From positions 24,696 to 88,695 of the forward strand of contig CAYVHB010000012.1 of NCBI GenBank assembly GCA_964450865.1: a stretch of 64,000 nucleotides of DNA, written 5' to 3'. This document shows positions 43,447 to 54,306 of the stretch, one piece after another. The stretch comes from CAYVHB01 sp964450865. Its GTDB lineage: Bacteria > Bacillota > Clostridia > Saccharofermentanales > UBA5734. Positions within the stretch are counted from its first letter, which is position 1; the number at the start of each line of letters is the position of its first letter. The notes under the pieces were generated by a model that did not search any database, had not been told where the DNA came from, and saw nothing but the letters and a program-made list of their open reading frames with translations. A program made the position numbers and the translations under genes.

Positions 43447-44358
43447 ATGATGACTGCGCCTGCTGCCAGATCCATTCGCCTCAATCGCGACTACAGCTGG
43501 GGTTATCTGATGGTAGCCCCGACCATCATCGGCTTGCTGGTCCTGAATATTTTCCCGTTCTTTTACTCCATCTACATGAGCTTCTCCGAAACCATGCTTT
43601 TCGGTAACTGGGAGTGGGTCGGCATCGACAATTACAAAAAAATGTTTGCCGATCCCACAACCTGGCAGGCTACCCTGAATACCCTGTACTTCGTTATTCT
43701 GACTGTCCCGCTTGGCGTTTTCTTTGCCCTGCTGCTGGGCTCCCTGCTCAATAACAAGATACGCGGCCGCGACCTGTTCCGCGCCATTTACTTCCTGCCA
43801 ATGATCGTCTCACCCGCTGCTATCGCCATGGTCTGGAAGTGGCTCTACAACACGGACTTCGGCCTGATCAACCAGGCCTTGCACGCGATCGGTATCTCAG
43901 CCAAGATCAACTGGATCAGCAACCCGGCCCTGGCTTTGCCTTCCACCGCCCTGGTGGCCATCTGGAGCTCCGTCGGCTATGATGTGATCCTGATCCTGGC
44001 CGGCCTGCAGAATATCCCGCATACCTATTACGAGGCGGCCGATATCGATGGCGCCAACGCCGTCTCCAAATTCTTTCACATTACCATCCCGATGGTTTCG
44101 CCGACCCTGTTCTTCGTCCTGATCATGCGCCTGATGGCGGCCCTCAAACAGTTCGACCTGGTCTACATGATGGTTCTTGACACCAATCCGGCCTTCAAGA
44201 AATCCGTAACCCTGATGTACCTGTTCTACCGTGAGTCCTTCGTATCCGGCAACAAAGGTTACGCCTCGGCGATTGTCATCTGGACTTTCATTGTCATTGT
44301 GCTGTTTACCATCATGCAATTTGTCACCCAGAAGAAATGGGTCCATTACGACGCATAA
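43447..44358 (+). CDS. ABC sugar transporter permease (MalF/UgpA type)
   Basis: The 303-residue inner-membrane permease has six hydrophobic helices (from YLMVAPTIIGLLVLNIFPFFYSIYMSF to AIVIWTFIVIVLFTIMQFV) and the EAA loop for the ATPase at YYEAADIDGANAVSKFFHITIPM. It starts at ATG 43447 after AAGGAGGGTG; a TTG 15 codons earlier lies within the attenuator hairpin. It pairs with the next gene to form the sugar channel. The short N-terminus fits the carbohydrate uptake 1 group. Confidence 0.93.
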   Translation: MMTAPAARSIRLNRDYSWGYLMVAPTIIGLLVLNIFPFFYSIYMSFSETMLFGNWEWVGIDNYKKMFADPTTWQATLNTLYFVILTVPLGVFFALLLGSLLNNKIRGRDLFRAIYFLPMIVSPAAIAMVWKWLYNTDFGLINQALHAIGISAKINWISNPALALPSTALVAIWSSVGYDVILILAGLQNIPHTYYEAADIDGANAVSKFFHITIPMVSPTLFFVLIMRLMAALKQFDLVYMMVLDTNPAFKKSVTLMYLFYRESFVSGNKGYASAIVIWTFIVIVLFTIMQFVTQKKWVHYDA

Positions 44359-44371
44359 GGAGGCAATATAA

Positions 44372-45226
44372 ATGTCTGAATCTGTCATGGCGCTCCCGTC
44401 CAAACGCCGCATTCCTTATGGTCGGATCCTGCTCTATGTCTTGCTGATTGCCGGTTCCATCACCATGCTGGTTCCCTTTATCTGGATGTTCCTGACTTCG
44501 GTCAAGTCCCTCGGTGAATCAGTCCGGATCCCGCCGACCATCCTGCCCGCAGAGTGGGTCTGGAAAAATTACCCGGATATCATGGACTCGCTGCCCTTTG
44601 TCAATCTATACAGCAACACCATCCTGCTGATCTTCCTGCGGATCGTCTGTGCCATCGCCTTCAGTTCCATGGCCGGTTATGCCTTCGCCAAGATCCGTTT
44701 TCCGGGCCGTAATCTGCTGTTTGGCCTGATCCTTGCCCAGAATATGCTGCCAGGCCAGATCTTTATCATCCCGCAGTATGTCATGCTGGCTAAAATCGGT
44801 GGTCTGAACAGCATGTTCGCCCTGCTTTTCCCCGGCCTGGTCAGCGCCTTCGGTACCTTCTTCCTGCGCCAGACCTACATGAGCCTGCCCGATGACCTCG
44901 TTGAAGCGGCCCGCCTGGATGGCTGCAGCCAGTGGCAGACTTTTTACAAGATTATGCTGCCGCTGACCAAGACCGCCCTGATGGCTCTTGCCGTATTCAC
45001 TGCCGTCTTTGCCTACGGTGAGCTGATGTGGCCGCTGATTGCCAATACCGACCTGAACAAGATGACACTCTCGGCCGGCCTGGCGACGATCCGGGGCCAG
45101 TATTCAACCAAGTATCCGCTGCTGATGGCCGGTTCGGTGCTGGCGATGTGGCCGATGCTCCTGCTCTATATCGTCTTCCAGCGCCAGTTCATTGAGGGTA
45201 TTGCCCTGACTGGTACCAAGGCCTGA
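44372..45226 (+). CDS. ABC sugar transporter permease (MalG/UgpE type)
   Basis: The 284-residue second permease has six helices (ILLYVLLIAGSITMLVPFIWMFLTSVK at the start, MLLLYIVFQRQFIEGIALTGTKA at the end) and the EAA loop VEAARLDGCSQWQTFYKIMLPL. The ending IEGIALTGTKA is typical of the MalG/UgpE group. It begins 13 bases after the first permease with an AAGGAGG site. Together with the binding protein and an unlinked ATPase it would import a sugar. Confidence 0.94.
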   Translation: MSESVMALPSKRRIPYGRILLYVLLIAGSITMLVPFIWMFLTSVKSLGESVRIPPTILPAEWVWKNYPDIMDSLPFVNLYSNTILLIFLRIVCAIAFSSMAGYAFAKIRFPGRNLLFGLILAQNMLPGQIFIIPQYVMLAKIGGLNSMFALLFPGLVSAFGTFFLRQTYMSLPDDLVEAARLDGCSQWQTFYKIMLPLTKTALMALAVFTAVFAYGELMWPLIANTDLNKMTLSAGLATIRGQYSTKYPLLMAGSVLAMWPMLLLYIVFQRQFIEGIALTGTKA

Positions 45227-45333
45227 GCCTGAAGTCACAAGTCACGGATCAGCCTGTCAGCTTTGAGCCCGCAGCGCCGGCACCGGCTGCCATGCTGCGG
45301 CCGTGGCTGGATCCGTGGTAAAATAGGTCTGGT

Positions 45334-45374
45334 TGTGTACGTAGAAAAGATGTGTACGCTGGTAACTTGTGTAC
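45334..45374 (+). promoter_or_regulatory. Three TGTGTAC direct repeats at exact 17-bp period
   Basis: TGTGTAC occurs at 45334-45340, 45351-45357 and 45368-45374. The spacing is 17 bases each time, upstream of the second binding-protein gene. Regular direct repeats on one helix face suit an AraC-type protein such as the YesN-like regulator nearby. Confidence 0.72.
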
Positions 45375-45433
45375 CCGGCAAACACGCAAACCTGTCTTTG
45401 AACAAGACCGCAGGCAAGGCCGCGGAGGTCTGA

Positions 45434-47020
45434 ATGATAATCCATCACGACCCTGCTAAAGTCCACGGCCGCATCCGGAACAGCGTTGTCCGGATGCGGC
45501 TGCTTCAGGTTTATCCCCGGTCTGTGACCGGTATCCGGGGCTGGTGGCAGTCGTTTGTCCGGACAGGGAAACCGGCTTGCGGCCTGGCGCGGCGCTTGTT
45601 TCGTCCGCTATCCCGGCAGCTGGCCGTTTTGCTGGTCCTGCTTGACCTGCTGACCCTGCTGGCTACTGGCTGCATGGTAAATCCGGGTGACCAGACCGGT
45701 TCAGGGCCTGCGTCAACCGGACCCGGCTCGTCTGCTTCCGTTTCGGTCACGGCTTCGCCCGGGGCCTCGGGAATGAGTCCGTCGCCATCACCGGGTGGTG
45801 TCGTTTCCAACCATACGACTGACAGCAGTGAGCCGGCCCGGCTTGTTTTCAAAGTCTGGGACTTTTACCAGCAGGCGGCGATGCAGAAGCTGGCTGACCT
45901 GTTCTGTGCCCGCAATCCCGGTATTGTCATCACCACGGATGTCAGCAGCTGGGAAGAATATTGGATCGAATTCGAAGTAGCGGTGGCAGCCAACGCGCTG
46001 CCCGACGTCTTCTGGATGCATCGCAATGAATTTGAGAAATACGCGGCCAATAATCTGCTGCTTGACCTGACGGACCTGCTGGACACGGCTGACAGTGAAC
46101 GGGGGGGTTATGCCAATTTTGCCCCGGAAATTGTCGCGAGTTATTCTTTCAAAAACAAGATATATGGTGTACCCAAGGATTGGGACACGGTCGCCCTGGT
46201 TTATAACAAGACTTTGTTTCGCAAAGCTGGCGAAGCGTTCCCGACAGCGGACTGGACCTGGCAAACGTTGGTTGAGGTGGCGGCCAATATCCAGCGCAAG
46301 ACTGGCAAATACGGCTTTGCTGCCCCGTATGAGAATCAGAGCGGATTTTACAATCTGGTCTATCAGGCTGGCGGCTATGTTGTTGAAAACGGGAAGGCTG
46401 GCCACAGTGAACCGGCTGGCCGCAAGGCGATCCATTTCTGGCATGACCTGATGAACAAGTACAAGGTTTCGCCGGACTACAGCGTGCTTTCGGCAACGGA
46501 CATGAATGCCCTGTTTCAGCAAGGTGATGTTGCCATGCAGTTTCTGGGCAGCTGGAATATCCTGCCCTACTCGCGCAACAGCCAGATTGCCAGCCAGTTT
46601 GATTTAGCAGTCCTGCCACGCTGCCCTGATCCCCTGGCTGGTGACGGGCGGGCGACCATCCGCAATAGCCTGGCTTATTCGGCTTACCGGAAGGGCAGGC
46701 ATCCCGAGGCGGCGCGGAAATTCCTGCGTTTCCTGGCTTCGCGGGAAGCCAATATCCTGCAAGCTGAGAGCGGTGCGGCGATTCCGGCGTTTCTGGGCAC
46801 GGAGGAGGTCTGGTTCAGGCAGTATCCGGATATTCATGTTGAGGTCTTTGCAGAGATGCTGGCTTATGCCCGGCCGTTGCCGACCAGCCGGACCAAGTCA
46901 CGCTGGGTGGTGATTGAGACCAGCAATCTGTCGCAGGTTTATCTGGAGGGTCGGGATCTGGATGAGGCTATTGATGCGACGGACCGGGCGATTGAACAGT
47001 TACTGGCGATTGAAAACTGA
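45434..47020 (+). CDS. Second ABC substrate-binding lipoprotein, paralogue with long N-terminus
   Basis: The 528-residue binding protein is clearly paralogous to the one at 41915: both share the order WDxYQ, W-[DE]-EYW, LPD-[LV]-FWMH-x-NEF, KIYGVPKDWDT, YGFAAPY and MQFLGSWNI. About 60 residues, many basic, come before the hydrophobic segment LAVLLVLLDLLTLLATGC, a probable lipobox. A Ser/Pro/Gly linker follows. The start at 45434 has GGAGG seven bases away; ATG 45494 is an alternative but still leaves a long leader. Codon bias is weaker than in the first copy. It may give a second specificity or a signalling role. Confidence 0.86.
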   Translation: MIIHHDPAKVHGRIRNSVVRMRLLQVYPRSVTGIRGWWQSFVRTGKPACGLARRLFRPLSRQLAVLLVLLDLLTLLATGCMVNPGDQTGSGPASTGPGSSASVSVTASPGASGMSPSPSPGGVVSNHTTDSSEPARLVFKVWDFYQQAAMQKLADLFCARNPGIVITTDVSSWEEYWIEFEVAVAANALPDVFWMHRNEFEKYAANNLLLDLTDLLDTADSERGGYANFAPEIVASYSFKNKIYGVPKDWDTVALVYNKTLFRKAGEAFPTADWTWQTLVEVAANIQRKTGKYGFAAPYENQSGFYNLVYQAGGYVVENGKAGHSEPAGRKAIHFWHDLMNKYKVSPDYSVLSATDMNALFQQGDVAMQFLGSWNILPYSRNSQIASQFDLAVLPRCPDPLAGDGRATIRNSLAYSAYRKGRHPEAARKFLRFLASREANILQAESGAAIPAFLGTEEVWFRQYPDIHVEVFAEMLAYARPLPTSRTKSRWVVIETSNLSQVYLEGRDLDEAIDATDRAIEQLLAIEN

Positions 47021-47252
47021 CTGGCCGGTGGTGTGGCGTCCAGTCGCCTGGACGGGTCCTTGCCCGGTGCAGCTGGCGCAGGCCAGGCCGCGGAACGCGC
47101 CTGGTGGGCAACCCCGCCGGCCGGCCACATTCTATTGCTGCTGGTTATTAGTCTGCTGCTTCCTTAGCGTTTGTCTCGAAATTGGGTTCTGGTTTTTTCG
47201 CACAGATAAAGTAATAAATGGTTGAAGGACATCATTTAGGCAAGCTAGTAGC
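47021..47252. other. Non-coding spacer upstream of the T-box operon promoter
   Basis: No gene or clear terminator is visible. The sequence turns from GC-rich to AT-rich near 47120. Confidence 0.5.
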
Positions 47253-47281
47253 TTGACAGTTGCAATAAATGCGAATATAAT
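47253..47281 (+). promoter_or_regulatory. Consensus sigma-A promoter of the aspS2-gatCAB operon
   Basis: TTGACA (47253-47258), exactly 17 bases, then TATAAT (47276-47281): a perfect match. The T-box leader follows about 70 bases later. Confidence 0.92.
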
Positions 47282-47349
47282 ACATTTAAACAACGAAATA
47301 TTGCCATTTTTGTCAGGAATTATGAAATTAAGACAGATTAATATTGCAA

Positions 47350-47629
47350 AAGCTTTGACGGAGAGAGTAAACCGGTTTGGCTTCATCAGGGATTTGGCGT
47401 CAGCGACTGTAAGCGCCATTTGAGGGTTGCCGGTGGAAGAACACTCCTGAGCTGACTGGCTGAACGGGTTGTGCCTTTGGGCTGGCCTCATTAGGTCTGG
47501 ACGGTGTACCCGTTACGTACAAAAGCGGATCGATGGATCATCAGGCATGGTGAACCACATCAATCAGGGTGGTACCGCGGGTTTTTCAAGAACGCTCGTC
47601 CCGGAAATTTATATTTTCCGGGATTTTTT
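47350..47629 (+). promoter_or_regulatory. T-box riboswitch, probably sensing tRNA-Asn (and possibly tRNA-Glu)
   Basis: The T-box core AGGGTGGTACCGCGG lies at 47566-47580. The terminator has a 9-bp stem TCCCGGAAA/TTTCCGGGA (47599-47623) and six T. In Stem I, GGAG (47360-47363) pairs with CTCC (47444-47447) and ACCGG (47371-47375) pairs with CCGGT (47430-47434). These enclose an internal loop with AGAGTAA on one side and GGAAGAACA (47435-47443) on the other. The loop offers AAC (Asn, 47440-47442) overlapping GAA (Glu, 47439-47441). Uncharged tRNA would stabilise the antiterminator and switch on the transamidation genes. The specifier choice is inferred from position. Confidence 0.92.
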
Positions 47630-47746
47630 GCATTTTCCGGGGGAGAGGCAGGATTATTTGTCATAGTCGGATAATATTCTGAACAATATTGCGAGTTCCC
47701 CAACGGACGATGTCATTTTGCGTTTTATACGCGGGAGGTATGAGAA

Positions 47747-49078
47747 ATGGCTATGATTAGTGGAATCAAGCCGGAACAAGATGTGATGGTTGCGTCGCTG
47801 GCCAGCGCGGCTGCCAGTGGCCAGATGGTCAGCGTGCATGGCCTGGTGCATGGCCATCGTGATATGGGCGATTTTGTGTTTATTATTTTGCGGCTGCGTG
47901 ATGGTCTCCTGCAATGTGTCATGGATCAGGCGACGGTCCTGAGTGGAGCCGATGATGTTCGCGATGAGTATGCCATCCGCGGCAGTGGCCGGCTAGTTGC
48001 TGATGGCCGTGCGCCGGGTGGTTTTGAGTTACGCCTGGCCAGCGTGGCGGTGCTATCCAGGCCGCACAGCCCGCGTCCGGTCCATCTCGGCAAGAAGATC
48101 AGCCATATGTCGCTGGAAACAAACTTGTCGTTGCGGCCGGTTACGCTGCGTCATGAACGGCAGCGTGCTGTTTTCCGGCTCCAGGAAGGGCTGGGCCGCG
48201 GTTTCCGTGATTTTCTGCATAGCCAGGGCTTTACCGAGATCCGGACACCGAAAATTGTCGCAGCCGGGGCTGAGGGTGGTTCGAATATTTTCCGTCTGGA
48301 TTATTTTGGCCGCAAGGCTTTTCTGGCCCAGAGTCCGCAGTTTTACAAGCAGATGATGGTCGGTGTCTATGAGCGCGTATTTGAGGTCGCGCCGGTCTTC
48401 CGGGCCGAAAAGCATAATACGGTGCGCCATCTCAATGAATATACCAGTATGGACTTTGAAATGGGCTTTATTGAGTCGTTCATGGACATCTGTGCCATGG
48501 AGACCAGCATGCTGCAGTTTGCACTGCACCTGCTGCGTGAGGAATATGCGCGTGAGCTGGCGCTTTTGCAGGTTGAATTACCCAGTGCTGACGCGATTCC
48601 TTTTGTCCGGTTTGCCGATGCCAAGCAGATGGTTGCCGAGCGCTACAACCGGCGGATCAAGGATCCATATGATCTGGAACCTGAGGAAGAGCGGCTGATT
48701 GGCGAGCTTTTCAAGGCGCAGACTGGCAGCGATTTTGTCTTTGTTACGCATTATCCGACGAAAAAGCGGCCGTTCTATGCGATGGAAGACCCGTCCGATC
48801 ATCATTATACACTGAGCTTTGACCTGTTGTTCCGTGGCCTGGAAATCACGACCGGTGGTCAGCGCATTCACAGTTATGATGACCAGGTGGCGAAAATGAT
48901 CAGTCGCGGCATGGATCCGGCTGATTTTGAGACTTACCTGATGATTCACAAGTATGGTATGCCGCCGCATGGTGGCCTGGGTATTGGCCTGGAGCGGCTG
49001 CTGATGATGCTGATCGGTGAATCGAATGTCCGCCATACGGTGCTGTTCCCGCGTGACTTGAGCCGGCTGGATCCGTAA
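47747..49078 (+). CDS. aspS2: Archaeal-type, probably non-discriminating aspartyl-tRNA synthetase
   Basis: This class IIb synthetase has 443 residues, much shorter than bacterial AspRS (about 590) because the GAD insertion is absent. It has an OB-fold anticodon domain, motif 2 (VAPVFRAEKHNTVRHLNEYTSMDFEM) and motif 3 (GGLGIGLERLLMMLIG). It resembles the second AspRS of some clostridia, which charges both tRNA-Asp and tRNA-Asn with Asp. Its place with gatC-gatA-gatB under a T-box with an Asn triplet supports that. GGGAGG precedes the ATG. A true bacterial AspRS lies at 59392. AsnRS is the main alternative. Confidence 0.87.
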   Translation: MAMISGIKPEQDVMVASLASAAASGQMVSVHGLVHGHRDMGDFVFIILRLRDGLLQCVMDQATVLSGADDVRDEYAIRGSGRLVADGRAPGGFELRLASVAVLSRPHSPRPVHLGKKISHMSLETNLSLRPVTLRHERQRAVFRLQEGLGRGFRDFLHSQGFTEIRTPKIVAAGAEGGSNIFRLDYFGRKAFLAQSPQFYKQMMVGVYERVFEVAPVFRAEKHNTVRHLNEYTSMDFEMGFIESFMDICAMETSMLQFALHLLREEYARELALLQVELPSADAIPFVRFADAKQMVAERYNRRIKDPYDLEPEEERLIGELFKAQTGSDFVFVTHYPTKKRPFYAMEDPSDHHYTLSFDLLFRGLEITTGGQRIHSYDDQVAKMISRGMDPADFETYLMIHKYGMPPHGGLGIGLERLLMMLIGESNVRHTVLFPRDLSRLDP

Positions 49079-49287
49079 AATAGATGTAAAACAGGGGCGC
49101 TAGGCAGAGACATAAAGAAGAGATATTAAGCAGAGCTGTAAAATGGAGACGTGAAACAGCATGATATACCTGCATATTTGTCTCTATCTGGAAACAGGAG
49201 CTTCTGCGCGTTCGGGCAGGTTTTGGATAGAGAGCCGGAACCTCGTTTTTGCGGGTTTGTTCAATAACAGAAAGGATTGATGAATCG

Positions 49288-49635
49288 ATGTCTACCGAGC
49301 TTTTTGATCACAGTCTCAGCCGGGCTGGCCGTGATGATTCAGGCGCACCGACGCTGGATAGCGCCCTGGTCAGCCGGGTTGCCCGCCTGGCCCGTCTGGC
49401 GCCGTCACTGACGGAACAGGAGAACTTACGCCAGGAACTGGGAGCGATCCTTGACCATTTCCAGAATCTGGCCAGTCTTGACACGACGGCAGTTACTCCG
49501 GCTTATCATCCGCAGCGTCTGGAGAATTGCTTGCGGGCTGATCGGGTGCAGCCTTCGCTGGCCCGGGAAGCTTTATTGGCGCTGACAGCTAAAAGCAAGG
49601 ACGGCTGCCTGATGGTGCCGCGCACGGTGGAATGA
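49288..49635 (+). CDS. gatC: Asp-tRNA(Asn)/Glu-tRNA(Gln) amidotransferase subunit C
   Basis: GatC bridges GatA and GatB in the amidotransferase that turns Asp-tRNA-Asn (and Glu-tRNA-Gln) into the amide forms. The 115-residue protein has an N-terminal tail of about 22 residues, then VSRVARLARLAPSLTEQENLRQELGAILDHFQNLASLDT and a LRADRVQPSLAREALLALTAKSKDGCLMVPRTVE end, the usual pattern. The ATG at 49288 has AAAGGA 11 bases upstream. It lies between aspS2 and gatA, with about 140 non-coding bases before gatA. Confidence 0.9.
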   Translation: MSTELFDHSLSRAGRDDSGAPTLDSALVSRVARLARLAPSLTEQENLRQELGAILDHFQNLASLDTTAVTPAYHPQRLENCLRADRVQPSLAREALLALTAKSKDGCLMVPRTVE

Positions 49636-49773
49636 ATCAGCAGTTCTGGCGCCGCGTACCCACATACCGGGGGATGTGTCCGTCGGACGATTTGCGCATA
49701 TCGGACGATTCAAGCGCAAATGAACCGTACGAGCGGAACGAGCGTAATGCGTTAAAAGAGGAGTTTAGCCTTC

Positions 49774-51269
<1,496 letters not shown>

Positions 51270-51270
<1 letters not shown>

Positions 51271-52709
51271 TGCAATACGAAACAGTCATCGGCCTGGAGG
51301 TCCATGTCGAATTGTCGACCGCCAGCAAAATCTTCTGCAGTTGTCCGACTACGTACGGCCAGACGCCCAATACACAGTGCTGCCCGGTCTGTACCGGCCT
51401 GCCCGGTGCCTTGCCGGTACTGAACGCCCAGGTTGTCGACTACGCGCTGCGTACCTGCCTGGCGACCCATTGTGAGATCAGCCCGCTGACCCGCTTCGAC
51501 CGCAAGAATTATTTCTACCCGGATTTGCCCAAGGCGTACCAGATTTCCCAGCTGCATGAACCGGTTGGCCGCAACGGCTATCTGGAAATTCCCGGCGAGG
51601 CCGGCCCGAAGGTTATTCGTATCCATGAAATCCATATGGAAGAGGATGCCGGCAAATTGATTCACGATCCGTGGGAAGATTGTACACTGGTTGATTACAA
51701 TCGTTGCGGAGTCCCCTTGCTGGAAATTGTCAGTGAGCCGGATCTGCGCTCGGCCCAGGAGGCTCTGGCTTATCTGGAAAAACTGCGCAGCATCCTGCAA
51801 TTCCTGGGCGTTTCTGATTGCCGCATGGAAGAAGGCTCTCTGCGCGCCGATGTCAATGTGTCGGTGCGGCCAGCCGGCAGTTCGACTCTCGGAACGCGGA
51901 CAGAGATGAAGAATATGAACTCTTTTAAAGCCATCGGCCGGGCTATCCAGGCCGAGAGCAAACGCCAGATTGACTGGCTCGGTGACGGGAAAAAAGTCCG
52001 CCAGGAAACACGGCGCTGGGACGACAATAAAGACGCCAGCTTTGCGATGCGTTCCAAGGAAGATGCCCAGGATTACCGCTACTTCCCGGATCCGGATCTG
52101 GTAGCGGTCCGCATTGATTCCAGCTGGATCGAGCGGGTGCGCCATGAACTGCCGGAATTGCCGGATAGCCGCCGCCGGCGTTACATGCAGGGTTGGCAGC
52201 TCTCAGCTTACGAGGCAGAAATCCTGACCAGCCATCCGGCGCTGGCCAATCTGTTTGAAGCGACGACCGGCCACTGTGGCAAGCCAAAGGATGCGGCCAG
52301 CTGGATTATGGGCGACCTGTTGCAGATCTGTAAGGAAAAGGAGTGTGAACCGCAGGCTCTGCCTTTGCCGGCCGAGCACCTGGCCCGCCTGATTGAGCGT
52401 GTGGCAACCGGCGTGATCAATCGTACGACCGCAAAAAAGGTCTTCCTGCAGATGATTGAGTCAGGCGTCGACCCGGATCAGTATATTGAGACCCAGGGTC
52501 TGCGCATGGTCAGCAGTCCGGATGCGCTCAAGCAGAAGATTGCCGAGATCCTGGCAGCCAATCCGCAATCGGTGGCCGATTACAAGGCTGGTAAAGCCAG
52601 GGCGATGGGCTATCTGGTCGGCCAGGTCATGCGGGCCATGCAGGGCAAGGCAGATCCGCAGCTGCTCAATGCGCTGCTGCGCGAGGCACTCGAGCAGGAA
52701 GGTGCTTGA
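51270..52709 (+). CDS. gatB: Asp-tRNA(Asn)/Glu-tRNA(Gln) amidotransferase subunit B
   Basis: GatB activates the misacylated tRNA and receives ammonia through a channel from GatA. The 479-residue protein starts YETVIGLEVHVELSTASKIFCSC with zinc cysteines continuing in CCPVCTGLPGALPVLN. It then has RKNYFYPDLPKAYQISQ, IHMEEDAGKL and DYNRCGVPLLEIVSEPD, and ends with a YqeY-like tail domain (MGYLVGQVMRAMQGKADPQLLNALLREAL). GGAGGTGATC lies just before the ATG, inside gatA. It is the last gene of the T-box operon. Confidence 0.97.
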
Positions 52710-52853
52710 CGGGAAATGATGATTGAGAAGTGACACCGCTACACCGCCAGCAGCTGCCGCGTGAGGCGCCAGAGCAGAAAGGCGGCGATGGCGTCCGGAT
52801 CCCGGGGTTTGCCAGGCCGCTGTTACCGGGTGTCCGGATGAGGTGAGCCCAGC

Positions 52854-54158
52854 TCACAGGGCGTCAGAACCGGATCCGGCCAGGACCTGTTCCCGCCATG
52901 GGGCCAGGGCGGTGGGGAAGGGCAAGGCAGCCAGTTCCTGGATATCAACCCAGCGCCCGCTTCTGTCGAGGTCGGGTGTCAGCGCACCGGCCGGCAGGCG
53001 AAGCCAGTAGCCGTTCATCTGCCACTGCCGATGGGTAAAGACGTGGCGCCGCTGGCCCAGGGCCTGGATCCTGGTTTCCGGCGGCAAGGACCGGGCCAGT
53101 CCGCCTGGCCAGCCTGGTGCGACACCTGCTGACGACCGGGTCTTGCCGGGACTGCCATGGTGCGCTGCATCATGGACATTCAGTGCTAAGTCGCCGGTGG
53201 CCCAGTCAAATTCGTACAAACCAGCCAGCAGCCCGGGACCGCGGCGATTGACGTGGAAGCGCCCGCCTTTTTCCCAGATCAGACAAGTCAGTTCGTCAAC
53301 CGGGCTGGCTTTTTTGTTAGGCTTGACCGGCAGTTGGCTGACCTGGTCAGTTGCCAGGGCCAGGCAACAGCTGGCAACCGGACAGTTGGTACAACGGGGA
53401 GCAGCCGGCAGGCAGACGCCGGCGCCCAGATCCATCAGGGCCTCGTTCAATGCGCCGGGCCGGTCGGCGGGCAGGATTTGTTCGGCAATCTGGCGGACCT
53501 CGTGCCGCTGGGCCGGTACGGTCGCGCACCAGGGTGTCTGGGTGAGGCGGGCCAGAACCCGGACGATATTGCCATCAACAGCGGCAGCCGGCAAGCCAAA
53601 GGCCAGGGCCCGGATGGCATTGGCCGTATATTCGCCGATCCCCGGCAGCTGGCGCAATTGTAATTCGTCAGTTGGCAGCCGGCCGTCCAGGCGAGTGGTG
53701 ACCAGACGGGCCGTCTGCAGGAGATGACGCGCCCGGCTGTAATAGCCGAGCCCTTCCCAGGCTTTCAGGACGGCTTCTTCATCGGCTGTGGCCAGGTCGG
53801 CCAGCGTTGGCCATGAGGCCAGAAAGCGTTCGTAATAGGGTATGACCGTAGCAACCTGGGTCTGCTGCAGCATCAGCTCGGAGAGCAGGACACGGTACGG
53901 ATCACGAACGATACCGGCGTGGTGAAGATGGCCCGGGTCGCTGCTGACCTGTTCCCGGTGCTGGTGTCCAGGCGCTCCATCCGTGTCGGGATCGGGGGGC
54001 AAGTCCTGCGTGCCGGTCGTGCTGTCAGGGCGGCGCCAGGGCAGGTCGCGGGCGGTCTGGTCGAACCAGGCCAGCAATTGACTGACCAGCTGGGGGCCAT
54101 ATTGTTCAGTCCAGCGGGCGGCGTGACTGACACGGTCAGGTTGTTCAGTTATTTTCAT
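52854..54158 (-). CDS. mutY: A/G-specific adenine glycosylase MutY with N-terminal insertion
   Basis: MutY removes adenine mispaired with 8-oxoguanine. The 434-residue protein has the catalytic Glu94 in LLSELMLQQTQVATVIPYYERF, helix-hairpin-helix LPGIGEYTANAI, the Asp in VDGNIVRV, four Fe-S cysteines spaced C-x6-C-x2-C-x5-C (CLPAAPRCTNCPVASCC) and a NUDIX-like C-terminal domain (RRHVFTHRQWQMNGYW). Between WRR and DPYR, where the family usually has a few residues, lies a His/Asp/Pro-rich insertion of about 40 residues (44-85). The start is uncertain: ATG 54158 lacks a clear ribosome site, and a TTG at 54197 is in frame. Confidence 0.92.
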   Translation of the reverse strand: MKITEQPDRVSHAARWTEQYGPQLVSQLLAWFDQTARDLPWRRPDSTTGTQDLPPDPDTDGAPGHQHREQVSSDPGHLHHAGIVRDPYRVLLSELMLQQTQVATVIPYYERFLASWPTLADLATADEEAVLKAWEGLGYYSRARHLLQTARLVTTRLDGRLPTDELQLRQLPGIGEYTANAIRALAFGLPAAAVDGNIVRVLARLTQTPWCATVPAQRHEVRQIAEQILPADRPGALNEALMDLGAGVCLPAAPRCTNCPVASCCLALATDQVSQLPVKPNKKASPVDELTCLIWEKGGRFHVNRRGPGLLAGLYEFDWATGDLALNVHDAAHHGSPGKTRSSAGVAPGWPGGLARSLPPETRIQALGQRRHVFTHRQWQMNGYWLRLPAGALTPDLDRSGRWVDIQELAALPFPTALAPWREQVLAGSGSDAL

Positions 54159-54306
54159 CTGAAAAAGCTTAACTCCATATTGAATAGTGAAACGCAAGCG
54201 CCAGTCTTATCCGCCAGGCATGATTAACGGTAGGATTGGGGCTTTTTGTGCAGTATAATAGTAAGGGTTATGATTTCCCGATTGTTCGGCAAGAAATGAG
54301 GTCGTC

